This document shows positions 34,161 through 46,600 of a DNA stretch of 64,000 bases, piece by piece. Position numbers and translations under genes: made by a program. How positions within the stretch are numbered: the first letter of the stretch is position 1; every line of letters begins with the position of its first letter. Location: NCBI GenBank assembly GCA_011109175.1, contig RDEW01000011.1, positions 754,374 to 818,373 on the forward strand, written 5' to 3'. The DNA is from Dicyema japonicum (lineage: Eukaryota > Dicyemida > Rhombozoa > Dicyemidae). The notes under the pieces were generated by a model. The model saw only the letters and a program-made list of their open reading frames with translations, was not told the origin of the DNA and made no database searches.

Positions 34161-34290
34161 TATATAGCTTTGAAAAAAATTTACAAATTCGTTCAAATCT
34201 GCAACAATTGCATCATATTATTAAAATACAAAAAATGTATAAAAGTCGATCGCCAGGTCGATAGAAGCTACAGAGATTTATTAAGTTCCC

Positions 34291-34600
34291 CATAAGGGCA
34301 ATAGTGGGTGGCATAGTTGTTAGGTGTCGGGCTAAAGTGACTAATGTTACGGGTTCGATTCTCGTTGCTGTTCACCTGGTGGAAAATTCCACGCATCTAC
34401 GATGGCAAAAAGGTTTGACGAGTAATGGCGTCATCAGTGGATACTCACTGCGGAACTGGATTATCTAGAAAAAAGCCATAAACAAGAAAAAGAAAAAAAA
34501 GTCAAGATCATTCCTTGGTCCTACGATTAGTTAACATTAACTGTTCTTTACTTAAATAAAGTTTGTGTCCTGCCTATCATTATTAAGGCACTTTCACAAA
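34291..34600 (+). repeat. tRNA-derived SINE
   Basis: An A-box-like GTGGCATAGTTGTTAGG and a B box GGTTCGATTCT, spaced as in a tRNA gene, are followed by the family body (CATCTACGATGGCAAAAAGG, TGGCGTCATCAGTGGATACT, GCGGAACTGGATT) and a TTACTTAAATAAAG tail. Related copies lie at 50862-51161 and, inverted, near 29085-29261. It is not a functional tRNA, because the arms do not pair fully. Confidence 0.8.
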
Positions 34601-34610
34601 GCCATAATGA

Positions 34611-35475
34611 TTATAGCCACGCATGTGCAACACTCAAAGAAAAAATATTTATAGTTAGTCTTTTCCATCTTCCTCTGTCGAATCCGAGTGATCTCAAATC
34701 TTCAAGGTCGTTTCCAGTCTTTAGATTTTTTCTCACACGATTTAAGTCTTTGTTTAAGGCTGTCGGAAGTGTCGATCTTGGTCGTCCGCGGAAGCGTTTT
34801 TCGCAACTGTCAAAGTAATCTTCCATCGCTTTGTTAGCGGGTGCGTTCGGGTTTATTCTTAGTACATGCCCAAATAGTCTCCACCGGGCGTCTATCACAT
34901 CCTTGCTGATGTAAGAACACATACACTTGTTGTAGATACCAGTGGTTGATATTCTACGTGGCAACTCCATTCCGAGTGAGCTTCTTAGTTGCCTTCTATG
35001 GAACGAATCCAGCTTCAATAGTTCGTTGAAGGAACTTCCCATGTCCCAGCGTTATACAGAATGATCGGTTTCACAAACGCGTTATAAAGCCTGCATCTGA
35101 TGTCAACTCCAAGTCCTTTGGCCCTTAGCCATCCTTTCTTCAGTTTAGCCATTGCCGCATTTGCCAGTGTTTTCCTCCTTAGTACATCTTCAGCGTCTCC
35201 TAGTAGAGAGCCGAGCTTATTAGTACGTCTCCATCTTTCATGAGTAATATCGTCTTCTCTTTTGATTTCCGTAATTTCAGTTTTGTTAACATTTACGCTT
35301 AGAAACCAATTCTCAAGCTCCGCAGGTGCATTTTCTAGCAGGTGTTGGAGTGCGGTCACGTCACGTGATACTTCTATGTCTCCTATATAGCATTTACGGA
35401 GGTCGCTGAGTGCAGATTCAAGGTATATGGTGAATAGTAAAGGGGAGAGGGAATCACCCTGGGGTGTCCAATCGT
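34611..35475 (-). pseudogene. RTE-like LINE, RT thumb to 3' end, with YADD box deleted
   Basis: Minus-strand frames give GDSLSPLLFTIYLESALSDL, then jump straight to VTALQHLLENAPAELENWFL. The YADD segment between them is missing. Then follow SVNVNKTEITEIKREDD, LYNAFVKPIILYNAGTW, FHRRQLRSSLGMELPRRIST, ARWRLFGHVLRIN and RFRGRPRSTLPTALNKDLNR. The long open segment (35042-34611, 143 codons) suggests relative youth, but the catalytic box is gone. Confidence 0.85.
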
Positions 35476-36377
35476 CCTGCCTATGCGGAACTAAAATATT
35501 ATGGCTCTCGTGAAAAGGCTATTAAAAAATAAACAGGTTATGCAAATGAATCGGGACAAAATCGACAATATGCCTAACCAGTTTGTTTGGCTTGTCTCAA
35601 TCACTTCTTCATATAAATTTTGTATGTAATTTAGCATCACCAAGCGTAATATCCAAAGTCTCTCCGTTTATGCTGTGTAAAGGTCCAAAGTAGAATACTA
35701 CATGCTCTGACTGTTTAGCTAGTTATTATGCAGATCCATAAAGTAGGATTTTCATTGGTTGGCTTTTTGTATTGATAAAAATTGTTTCTTAGTAAACATC
35801 CGAAAATTAATGAAGCGAACATCCATTTCGTGAGATATCGTTTCCTCGTGGCACAATGTAGCTGTCAAAAATACAAATTAATTATAGCATTACTATACAT
35901 AGTTATTATAGGGGGCGATAATTTTTTTATAGGAGCGATAAGAAAAAAGGTTGAGAAACACTGTGCTAGGTGTAGGAACCCATTATTGCATCGAAACAGG
36001 TGAAATACCATGCATTTCAACAATAAACAGTAGAGGGATATTCAATAAAGATGAGGTCGATAGATCGTTTGTCCACAATGCTGAGTCAGAAGGAAACAGT
36101 ATCATGTTATAACTTCCACGTCTTTTTCTGACTTAGATCTCTCGCAAACAGCAATCAAAATCCGATATTTCTCCGATTCCAAGCAGAACAGATATCCCTT
36201 CACTACTAAGATTTTCCGAATTTGAGGCACATAATGGTGGGTCATTCATTGAATCATAACGAACGATAAAAAACCACGTCAACCAAAAAATACAATAATT
36301 AAAAATTAAATAATGTCATATTTATAAAAATCAGTACAGATATCATCCTCCCCCATGACAAAGGACGCCATTCTACA
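35476..36377. other. Transposon debris without a gene
   Basis: It begins with SINE/LINE-tail sequence (CCTGCCTATGCGGAAC..., GGCTCTCGTGAAAAGGC). Around 35905-35965 there is a hAT-like terminus (GGTTGAGAAACACTG) without a visible partner. No coding region is recognised. Confidence 0.45.
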
Positions 36378-37638
36378 TTACAATCCCTCAAAATACTTGG
36401 AAGGTTCAGTCATCGAGTTTATTAATCTCCAACACTCCTCACTCGGCAGACTTCTACAGTACTCCCTAAGACTAGCCATCCCCTCCTTGTTATTCCGCAC
36501 TATCTCCAGTCTATGCTCTTCTCTACTGACCAATCTCCCCCCAATCGGATTGTAGACCTCACAACACTCACTCTCTCCTTTTCCCCCACCCAACGGGACG
36601 ACCATATTGACAAAAAAAGAAAGGGCCAATCTCCAAGGGAAAATAAAGGAAGTGATACTCAAAAGTACCATCAAAACAGACCCAGCCAAACAGTTGGCAC
36701 TACAAAACATCAAATATAAGCCGCAGATCTTCCATAACACCACAAACAACCTGAATACCCAATCGAAACAAATCTATGACACGTGGGGACTGGATTGGTC
36801 CTCGATAATACAAATATCCAGCACTCCCTCCTCCAATCACCATCAAATACACGACAATATATCTCCAGTACGCCCTCAATCCTCAAATCAATCATACCTG
36901 AACAAACACACGTGACATTAGCGACGACCAGACGTAGGTACCCAAGAATGTCCCCACGGTAATCTTACCGGCAATCAATACGTACGAGTTAGGCTGAAAT
37001 AACAATCCCCCTTACTATTGGCTTCAAGACAAAGTAGGACAGAAACAAAGAGACCCCAATGACTCCAGCAGTGATCCCGACCAGGTAGTGGGTGATCCAA
37101 CTTCTGCTAAGAGGACCAGAGTCATACAGAAGCAGAAATCCTGCGGCCAAAAAAGCGATGTAGATGGGATGAATGTCTGCGTAACTTAGCACATGTACAT
37201 TTGTATTTGTAGATCAGTGAATATGAGTCATCTCCGACCACTCCAATAAATGCCTGACTGTGGGAAGGGAGAGATAAGCGCTGGATGTTCGGAGGGGAAG
37301 GACGGGTGAGGGAAAGTAAGGAGTTGATCCAAGACTTTGACTTGGAGACTTGTTCGATGACATAACTGGGACTCATCCCGACGCTGTATTCGCAAATTTT
37401 GTGGCAGATAATAATAATCTTGGATGTAAAAAGCATATGTACTTCGTGAGACGTCCAGACATTCCATAAACGAAACGGGGTCTCATTCTTGGTCCAAACG
37501 TCGATGTATTTATTTGAGTGGCTTGCGAAGCAAGGTTCTTGCTGACATTTGTCAATATCTAGTAATAAAAACTTCACAAATACTTAGAATATTAGACCTA
37601 ATGAAATTTACACACAAGAAGGTTATTAATAACCTCAT
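36378..37638 (-). CDS. NEMP1: NEMP-family nuclear envelope integral membrane protein
   Basis: NEMP (TMEM194) proteins sit in the inner nuclear membrane, stiffen the envelope and support germ-cell function in animals. Six exons (37638-37573, 37541-37199, 37176-37016, 36993-36912, 36881-36751, 36728-36378) sum to exactly 378 codons. Introns are 31, 22, 22, 30 and 22 nt. A hydrophobic start (MRLLITFLC) acts as signal peptide, and a lumenal domain with paired Cys follows. The membrane block includes PIYIAFLAAGFLLLYDSGPL, SRSWITHYLVGITAGVIG, AYWRYIVVYLMVIGG and LAGSVLMVLLSITSFIF. The cytoplasmic tail RLVSREEHRLEIVRNNKEGM and LREYCRSL matches the conserved NEMP C-terminus. First-exon assignment is the least certain part. 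At 377 aa it is somewhat shorter than the human protein. Confidence 0.87.
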
Positions 37639-37819
37639 TTAAATTTATCAGGCGGTGTTTATATTATTTTTAAATTATAAACATTTTAATTTAAATATTA
37701 CGTTAGAAACAATATTTGTTGTTTTTTATTTTTGAGATTTTACTCTTAGTTTTTTTGGTGAGGTGGTGAGGTGGTGACGTGCCTCGTTTCTTCTCTGTAC
37801 AACGGTTAAGAAAAATGTT

Positions 37820-39060
37820 TGAAAAACACTCATTATACAATCGAGGACTCAGGCTAATGACGTTCAACGTACGTGGAATATCGAAAGATCGGACAAGGAA
37901 AGTACTTTGTGACGATCTCGAGAGATACAAAATATTTATTGGCTGCCTACAAGAGACGAAAATGGACGCGATGAGACATGGAACAACTACCGAATGATTC
38001 TCTTCCCAACTGAATGCAAGCACTACGGCATGGGATTTGCCTTACACGTGGATTACCTCAAAAAATTACATCGCTATTGGAGAGTCAACGACCGAATATG
38101 TGTCCTACAAGTCATACTAAATGAACTATGCCTGTCCAAGATTCTATTAACTGTCATAAATATCTATGCACCACACTGTGGACGAGAAATCAAGAACCCC
38201 GGTGAGCTTGAGGAATTCTACTCAGAACTATCATGCACATACTCTAATAATGCTTCCTCGTCCCTTGTCTTTGTTTGTGGGAGATATGAATGCAAAAACG
38301 GGAATGCGAATGGGGCCCGAAGAATACTTTATTGGAAGACACGGGCGCGGAAGGAGAAATGCATCTGGAGCCTCTCTGGTGAACAAATAGCCTTTTCCTG
38401 TGCAACACGGCCTTCAAGCACTCAGCTTGCTACAAGACGGCGTGGCACGGACAAAAAAAACTCTGTCGGAGAGACCGTGAATATATATAATCAAATCGAC
38501 TACATTATCTGCCGAAAGTCTGATAAACACCTGATAAATAATGCACGTTCCTACCAGGGAACAACAACTGACAGCGACCACAGGATCGTCATTGCAAAAC
38601 TTTCTGTAAAAAAGCACCTGACTGGAAAAAAATACATTGAAAACGCGAAGAAGGCGAGACAAAGGACCAATATATACTTTCAGACAGAAAACGTAGAATA
38701 TCAACCACTGGTATCTACAACAAGTGTATGTGTTCTTACATCAGCAAGGATGTGATAGATGCTCGGTGGAGGCTATTTGGGCATATACTAAGAATGAACC
38801 CGGACGCACGCGCTAACAAAGCGATGGAAGATTACTTTGACAGTTGCGACAAACCCTTCCGCAAACGACCTAGATCGACAATTCCGACTGCCTTAAACAA
38901 GATCTTGTAAGAAAAAATCTAAAGACGGGGGACGACCTGGACGAATTGAGATCACTCGCATTCGACAGAGGAAGATGGAAAAGACTAACTACAAATATTG
39001 TTTCTTTGAGTGTTGACATGCTATAATCATTATGGCTTCGTGAAAGTGCCTTAATAATAA
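37820..39060 (+). pseudogene. Internally deleted RTE-like LINE: endonuclease fused to C-terminal tail
   Basis: The endonuclease region is well preserved: LRLMTFNVRGISKDRTRKVL, IGCLQETKMD, TVINIYAPHCGR, NQIDYIICRKSDK and TDSDHRIVIAKLS. At about 38690-38700 the frame jumps to the C-terminal TTSVCVLTSARM / CSYISKDVIDARWRLFGHIL segment, so the entire RT core is missing. The 3' end (about 39030-39062) has CATTATGGCTTCGTGAAAGT and a TAATAATAATAA tail. Confidence 0.85.
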
Positions 39061-39064
39061 TAAT

Positions 39065-39370
39065 TTCTCTTAGTAAATTCAAGACAAAATTTCTGTTTTA
39101 CAACGCGTTTGTCCTCTCTTTGCTTCTGTACAATTCTGGAACATGGGGCGTCAGTCAGTCACACTGGAAAAAAATAAACTCCCACCACAAAAATCAGCTA
39201 CGGTCGCTGATGAAAATCAGAATTCCAAAAAAGATTTGTAATAAAGAGCTGTATGGAATATGCAATTCACAGCAGATCTAATTAACGGCCATAGGGGAGA
39301 GGTGGAAGTTATTTGGACATATCCTAAGAATGGACCAGCGATACTTTCTATCTGCCCTAATTGTCTTAGA
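39065..39370 (+). pseudogene. RTE-like LINE C-terminal fragment
   Basis: Frames encode LLLYNSGTWGV, NSHHKNQLRSLMKIRIPKK and WKLFGHILRMDQ. It belongs to the same family as the neighbours but is clearly a separate, more diverged copy. Confidence 0.65.
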
Positions 39371-41680
39371 TAACTTTATGGTACTTTGTTGCAATTCTTT
39401 ACCACGTCATTACAATTTGAATAACAAGGGCCTTGCAATCAAATATCTGCCCCATCTCATTTGCAAGCATCTTATACTTCCTTTTTTCTCAATTTCTACA
39501 GTCCGCAAACGGTCATGGGAATTAATGCCAACTTCTATGATAAAGACTTGCCAGGCATTTCAATAGGGCAAGGAGGGCCTCCGCTATGGAGGACCGCATT
39601 GTCTTCCAAGTGCTCGGTACAGGATAATCGTCTTAACCTGGTTGGATTTCCTACATATCTCACGACGAAGAAGAAAATAGGCCGTAGGGACCAAGGAGAT
39701 GAGGAACATAATGATAAAGTACCATGATCGTTATGAAAAACAGATGTACTTATAAAAAGTCTAATGTCCTACCTGAACCTGTTAAACGGAAAATAACAGT
39801 AGGAAATCGCCTAACTACGACGGTGATTCGACCCGTGAGTAGCGGACCTGACTGTACTTCAAAAGTCCAATAACAAGGAGTCAACTCAAGAGGAAGTTGT
39901 TGCGATCTTTAGAGACGAGTTATTACGAACACAAGTTGATACAAAAAACGCATATATGGCTTATTGCTGGGCAGTACTCAACAGTAAACGAATGATCATG
40001 ACTTCTATCATTCTCAGCCGTTTTCTTGTAGAAAAATCGGAATCAAACACGTGGGTAACGTCAACAGTTGTTTCAGATGTCCATGTGATATTCGAGGAAA
40101 TCATAATTACCCAATATTCCGAAAAAATATACTAAACTAACGTCCTTTGACCATCGAAAGCCTAATTTTGAATCTCAGAATCCCGGGTTCCACTAAAATG
40201 CAAAAACCTGCAAAATGCAAAATAAACAGTCAGGTCTCTCAATGATCTTCCTAAGAAGCGTCACGCTCATGTCAATCTCTCCGGTCTAGTTAAGAACACA
40301 AAAATTTCCCATTGGGTAATAATAAACGACAGCCACGACCTGACAGGATTTCTGTGTGATCGCTACACAGAGACCACATAACCGGGAATCGAATGCAAGC
40401 TTTTCACCAGAGAACTCAACAATCATAGAAATCGACAGTAAATTACCGCTTTGAATCGATCTTTATGAGCCTTGTCCTGGATTATCACTTGGTAGCTAAT
40501 TTAAATAAACTGAGGATTCTGCGAGGACCTTCCACCTCTTAGCAGATCTTCCAGTTTTGATTAAATTTCTCAGCAATGTTGGGAGTCAATGGCATGAATG
40601 CTAGTGGACTGAGTCAGGATACATGGATACATTTTGGACCCCAGTGGTCTCCCAGTGGAGATGTTAAATTAAATTCTTTGCCTTGCTGTATTAATGTAAA
40701 CGGAGGTAACATCTTGTCATTAAGCTCTAGATTCCTCTAATTGCTAAGGTCTCCATTATAACCTGCAGGCATTGAGCACACAATGGGGGTTACTCCTCAT
40801 GATCGCGTGCCCAATTTCCTAGAAGAGACACCGTATCTTTCTAGGCAGTTATACAAGCCGTCCGATAAATTTTGTTGTGTGGGGCCAAACATGCCAGACG
40901 TCTCAACGGAGATCGGCTGGAATGCGGACCGATCTCCAATGCCACGGTACTTCTTCCTTTCGAACTTCAGCAGATTACATTTTATAGGTAAAAGATCTCA
41001 AAAATAATCCGGTTTAATATTAAATTCCAAAAAAGGAATATTAAGTAAAAGACTAGTCATACGACTCCTCGAAGGGGTTCGGGACATTTCTATAAAGCGG
41101 CTTATTCAGTTTGAGTGATTGATGCAATTGTCTAAGTTTTCTACCGAATGAGATCGAATCCACTTTTTCGAATGGTGGTAACCCAAAATGGGAGTTATGG
41201 AGATAATTCGAATCTTTTCCACATTAAAGATAGTTTTTGTTGAACTATGATTTATCAGCGATCGGACGGGGGTCGATATCTGGAAATGGAATTGGTTTCT
41301 TTTCGGAAGCCAATGATAGAGTATGTCCGGCAATATCGCAGCGAACCCTCAGATACTTGAAGGCCGGGGTATGTTCTAGTACCCCCAAGAAGCGTGCCAA
41401 TGTGTCTTCGGGAAATCGAAAGATCTTTTCGGTAGTCCGATCCTCTCAGAGTTCTTGTGTACCACGGTTGTAGAGTATTTATTTCCAAGCGATTTTTGGT
41501 GGTAGACTTTGTCTGATTGGTTGGGAACAATTTTTTATGTTAGATAAGTTCTGGAGTCCGTGTGCTGGATTGCATGACACAACTCTCATAGAACGAGGAA
41601 GAAGAGGAACAGAGAAAGGAAGAGAAATTTTCAACCATGTAGCCACATGACACCACGGCAACAAAATTAATTCTAACAAA
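39371..41680. other. Stretch without recognised features
   Basis: Short ORFs of 60-90 codons are scattered on both strands with no domain, no conserved frame pairs across short introns and no transposon termini. Base composition is less AT-rich than the transposon regions. Confidence 0.4.
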
Positions 41681-42010
41681 TATCCTAACTCCCTTACTGA
41701 TGGATTGTACGGACCCAAGCTACACCAGTATCCTAACTCCCTTACTGATGGATTGTACGGACCCAAGCTACACCAGTATCCTAACTCCCTTACTGATGGA
41801 TTGTACGGACCCAAGCTACACCAGTATCCTAACTCCCTTACTGATGGATTGTACGGACCCAAGCTACACCAGTATCCTAACTCCCTTATTGATGGATTGT
41901 ACAGACCCAAGCCACATCAACATCTTAATTCCCTTTCTAAGGGATTACACGCACCCAAGCCACATCAACATTTTAGTTCCCTTTCTAAGGGATTGCACGC
42001 ACCTAGCCAC
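41681..42010. repeat. 48-bp minisatellite (about 7 units)
   Basis: Units of the type CTAACTCCCTTACTGATGGA followed by TTGTACGGACCCAAGCTACACCAGTAT repeat every 48 bp from about 41682. The first four or five are nearly identical, and the last two are diverged (CTTTCTAAGGGATT...GCACGCACC). Because 48 is divisible by 3, several frames stay open on both strands. These ORFs are a by-product of the repeat. Confidence 0.9.
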
Positions 42011-42734
42011 ACTAAAGATAAGTCTCATTAACTTCTGAGCAGGAAATGAGGTCAGGTATTGTGTAACAACATAGAATCAAAAACACTTCTGGCCAATGGA
42101 GTTTCTAAAGGATCTTCCTTTTTATTGGCTCTATTCAAACTATTATGCATGATATGTCACAACCTACTAACAAACTGAATTTGCACCCGTATAGAAATGA
42201 TATTACCGTTACTGAAGGGATAAAGGTCATCAAATAGCCCTTAGGTCATTCAAGAAATGGTAGAAGCCACCAACATAGTCATAGGTGCTAACTCTGAGTC
42301 TATGACTACTCGAATAACAACGAAAGTTTGTGAAACCAGCTAACCTACCAATAACCCCCTGGCTTTATTGACACTTTAAAAACAACTAGAGGTACAAGAA
42401 AATTCCGAGTCTGTTATGGAGAGTGGTTTAAGATACCCAGTTTCAAAATCCCTTTTCGGTCTGTGGTCACAATTGTGCTTTTTTGAATCACAAAAGTGTC
42501 AATATTGAATATCACATTCCTAATTGTGAAAAATATATTTTCGATAAGTATTTTGAAATATTTTAGATAAAATTTCAATTATTTTGAAGAAATCGCATTA
42601 TTTAAAATTTTGAAATTCGGACTATTCTTTCAAAGCATCAAATGACTTTCAGCACACATGTGGCAAACCTAATCGTGCTTCGGCACTGAGCCTAACTTCG
42701 TGCAGGCGCTCGACTCAAAATTTAAATTAAAATA
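42011..42734. other. Stretch without recognised features
   Basis: No coding signal or repeat was recognised between the minisatellite and the dispersed repeat. Confidence 0.4.
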
Positions 42735-42995
42735 ATTCCAAAGACCAAGGGTAACCAGACTACTTAACTCCTTGATCCTGACTCGTTCCAGCGTCCCAGA
42801 ACTTGTCTCCAGATAATGACATTGTCTCCGGGGAAAGAATAGTGGATCCTTTTGATGCCGACCAGGCATTGGGCGTCTCCTCAGTATGGTGGATCCAATG
42901 ACGCCATCAAATGGAGGGGAAAATAATTTTTGACATACTAGCCACATACCACCACATGGCGTCACGTGGCCACGTTTAGGATCCTCAAACAGGTA
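42735..42995. repeat. Dispersed repeat, third copy
   Basis: About 260 bp matching 11500-11760 and 25520-25760. Shared landmarks are AACTCCTTGATC, GACTCGTTCCAGC, CCAGAACTT(G/A)TCTCCAG, GTGGATCCTTTTGATGCCG, CAGGCATTGGGCG and ACCACATGGCG. Because the other two copies lie inside the TIR element at 11151-12185 and its twin, this one shows that the sequence is independently dispersed. No coding function is recognised. Confidence 0.75.
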
Positions 42996-43696
42996 ATATC
43001 CACATTGCCAACTATAAGTTATGGATTTGCAGCTTGGGAACAAAACTTTCCAACATGGATGATCCAATATGACCATAACAAAATCGAATAACAGGACTAC
43101 CAATAATGGCAATTCCATTTGAATTCCTTGTAGGAATTCGGGCGCCATATTCATTGAAAATGGAAAACCATCAGAAGAACGGTACTTTCGAAAATGTGTT
43201 GGCTCCCAAGAGCAGAACCAAAAAATAAACGAATTTTGCTGTGAGAAACCGGGATCACCGGATGGCGTTTTTCCTTTTAATTTGTGTTTACCTGGTGATT
43301 TCTTGCATAATAATAATCAAATGGTTGAATGACAAATTAAAAAATGGGATGAACTGAGATTCAAATCACCTGGAGGAAAAAAATTCATTTCAAAATTTGA
43401 ATATTCCTTTTCTATTTTGAAAGTTTATTCAATAAATTTCAGTAATGATCTTAGTTCTTTCCTCCAGTGCGTTTAGTAGTAAGGAGGAAAAAAGGTCATA
43501 GTAGGAAATAATTACTTCTCCAAAATACTAGTCTCACGATATTTCTCTATAACTCCCAATACCTACCATTTTTAACTAAAGGAGTGTCACTAATTGAGTC
43601 GTGAGAGATAAACCTATTAGAACATAGCATTAATAACAAAAGAAATGTAATCCAGTAATAAAAAATATTGAAAAACCAAAGTAACAGAAATCTATA
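42996..43696. other. Downstream intergenic region of IARS without recognised features
   Basis: AT-rich sequence separates the dispersed repeat from the stop codon of the isoleucyl-tRNA synthetase gene. No terminus or coding block was found. Confidence 0.4.
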
Positions 43697-46600
43697 CTAG
43701 AACGACAGATGGGCTGGTCTCATCATCAACTGAGGAACAACTTCATCAGTAAGTTGGGCCCAATCATCAGTACCAGAAAACTTATACATAACCCTAGTAT
43801 CCGAGTCATTAAAGAGTCGGTTCATCTACAATCTACAAATCAACAAACCTGCACAGTAATTTCCTCCACTGTAGCTAATCTGCTATACTCAGGATAGAAC
43901 AGCTGCAGAGAACACACAGAAGATTTGTCTTTTGAAGACACTGAGGCAAACATAGACTGATATCCATTTGACATATCAATCTCTTTCGATATGGTTACCT
44001 CCACCATCATCCTCTCAGACTCTCCATAGAAACACATCTAAATGATCAACTAATGGCATACGTCGAAGGTCTGAGATATCAGTTTCTGGGAATCGGGGAT
44101 AACACCAAAATACAGTGGCAGTCCAATTCTGTTTTGAATAAAGGATCGATATTCAGACAAAACAGAACACATTCGTTCATTAGGTGAGACAATACTGAGG
44201 GAGATGAGATCATTCGGCTTGAGATTACCCTCTTTCCTCAGCTTCTGCACCCTTGAAGCCACCTCTCTTGCCATTCCATAGTTCTTGCATACCTCACTGA
44301 GTGAACACTTCATGACCATACCAATCTATGGTAAACAAACAGCCTAACCGATCCCTCAAAAGCAATTGAGTACTCAGGGTTATTCCCCGAGCCAATTTGA
44401 TAACTCACAATGACCTCATCCATCTCTACACGAACACCAGGTTTCACATCAATATATCCACTTTCACAGAACACATCAAACTCTGAATCCTTCAGTTGGG
44501 ATAAAATTTGGGCAATTTCAGAGAGCGAGCTCTTATATTTTGGTCCCAATTTTCTGTAGTCCGGCTTAATTACCCTCTTAATGTTCATGGACTCAAGATC
44601 GCTAGTAAAACGGACTTCAAAACTGTTAACTTCCTATCCAGTCTACAAATAAGTCATACCTGATTAATGTAGTGCATAACAGGGGCCAACTCTTGTTCTA
44701 ATCCTCCAACCTTATCTACCACGTACACCAACTCAACTGGATACTGACAATATACTCCCAAAACTTACCTTTAGTGGAACATTCATCCTCGTTCTGATTT
44801 GTCTGGAAAGATTTAGTATTGTGTCCATGTTAGAAATCACCATTTCAGTAGGCCTATCCATAAGTGAAGGACTAAAAATAATGAACAGATCTTTACATCG
44901 GTCGTGGCAGAAGGATAAAATGGACACTATCCACTGTCTCTCCAACCATGATCTCCCTTAGTTTCTGGTATATATATTCACTAAAGAATGGAGAAAAGGC
45001 AGCAAAGGTTCGAATGGTCGTAATAATAACATAGAACAAAACAGTTATGGCGATTTTAGAGTCACTTCCACTTCCCTACAAATTATTGGATTAACTAACC
45101 TTTAGTCTGTTTCTGTTGAGTCGGATATAAACGTTGTTTAGAATCGTCACAAAACGGAGGAATTTGGGGACGACTTTATACAGTCGATAAAAACTCATTT
45201 CTTCATGAACAGAATCAACGAGGGTCTGGGTCGCACTGATCACATAACGATCGAGGATATTCTCAAGGTTAAGTCCCATAATGACATTTTCATAATTTTC
45301 AAAACTCAGTCCAATGGGATCAGTCTAATAATATAATTTTAAATTAGAAGTAAATAAAAATAAAATAATTTAAATAAAATAAGCTTATGGCGGAAAATTG
45401 CGAAAAAGACATGTCCGTAGCTGAGACACGTCACCATTTCACCCACGTGGTACAAAGGGAGCTTAATTAACTTTATGATTTATGTGCATGAAAATATACC
45501 TTGTTAAGTCTGATGTAATTGTCGTACATTATGGAGAACGAGTTATAAAATGGAATGAAAAACGCTCGGTGGAGTTCTTGCACGTGGGCTTCCTTGAACC
45601 GAAGATTCTCTCCGTGGACGACAGGTGAGTTTATGAGGTAACAGCGAAGAGCATCAGAACCATATTTATCAATAATCTCCATCGGATCCGGATAGTTCTT
45701 TTTCCGTTTAGACATCTTTTGCCCATCTTCGGCCAGAATAAGTCCATTGCACACCAAATTCTTAAACGGGGCCTTTCCAAACAAAATCGTAGACAGTACG
45801 ATTAACGTATAAAACCATCCACGTGTCTGATCAATCCCTTCCGCGATAAAATCTGCAGGGAATCGTTTTAAAAACTCTGTTCTGTCCAAATCAAAGGGAA
45901 AATGTGATTGAGCAAATGGCATACTGCCTGACTCGAACCAGCAGTCAAAAACTTGACTCACTCGCCTTAAGGGGCCTTTCCCACATTTTGATGGAATCGT
46001 TATATCATCAATGTTCTCCCTGTGTAGGTCAGTTACTCGGACACCTGAGAGCTCATATAGCTCTTCAATCGATCCAACTACCACAGTCTTTGCTAAGTAT
46101 TTACAGTAACCTCCTCTCCGTCTTCGCTAGTCCACATGGGGATCGGAGTCCCCCAATAGCGATCTCTCGATATAGCCCAGTCACGTGCATTGGCCAGCCA
46201 GTTGGCGAACCTCCCTTGTTTAGCAAACTCAGGCACCCTATAGTAATTAGTAAAGCTACCAATAAGTTTCCGTATTAGACTTCAGTAGCTGAGGTATCAC
46301 AGACTCCACGTTTACAAATATTGTAGAAACACCTCTGTACATCAAGGGAGTGTCCGATCTATCATGAGGGACAATCAATACCTCCAACAAAACGGGTAGT
46401 TGTGCTTCATTGTCCCACTATGAAAGAGATAACCGTTTTCCTTTAGCATTTTTATCACAGTTTTGTTGGCAGACTAAAATGAACCTACTAATCACTTGAA
46501 AGTAAAGTCCACTCAATTCAGGAACCTCGTCCGTGAATATTCCCGAACCATCAATAGGGCAGGCCACGTGTTTATCAGAGATTACACCATATCTTGTAGC

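Noticed and set aside
34300-34380. Possible tRNA gene, with A-box and GGTTCGATTCT B-box
   Set aside because: Followed by a conserved non-tRNA body and repeated at two other places; arms do not form a full cloverleaf by eye. Called a SINE.
36355-36915. + strand ORFs opposite the NEMP gene
   Set aside because: Antisense shadows; the minus-strand exon model restores a full 377-residue conserved protein.
41681-42010. CRISPR-like array
   Set aside because: The repeat units are contiguous without unique spacers and the genome is eukaryotic.
41479-42038. Long overlapping ORFs on both strands encoding repeated CTDPSYTSILTPLL-like or YNPSVRELGYWCSLGP-like peptides
   Set aside because: They are a mathematical consequence of the 48-bp tandem repeat; there is no start context, domain or flanking exon support.
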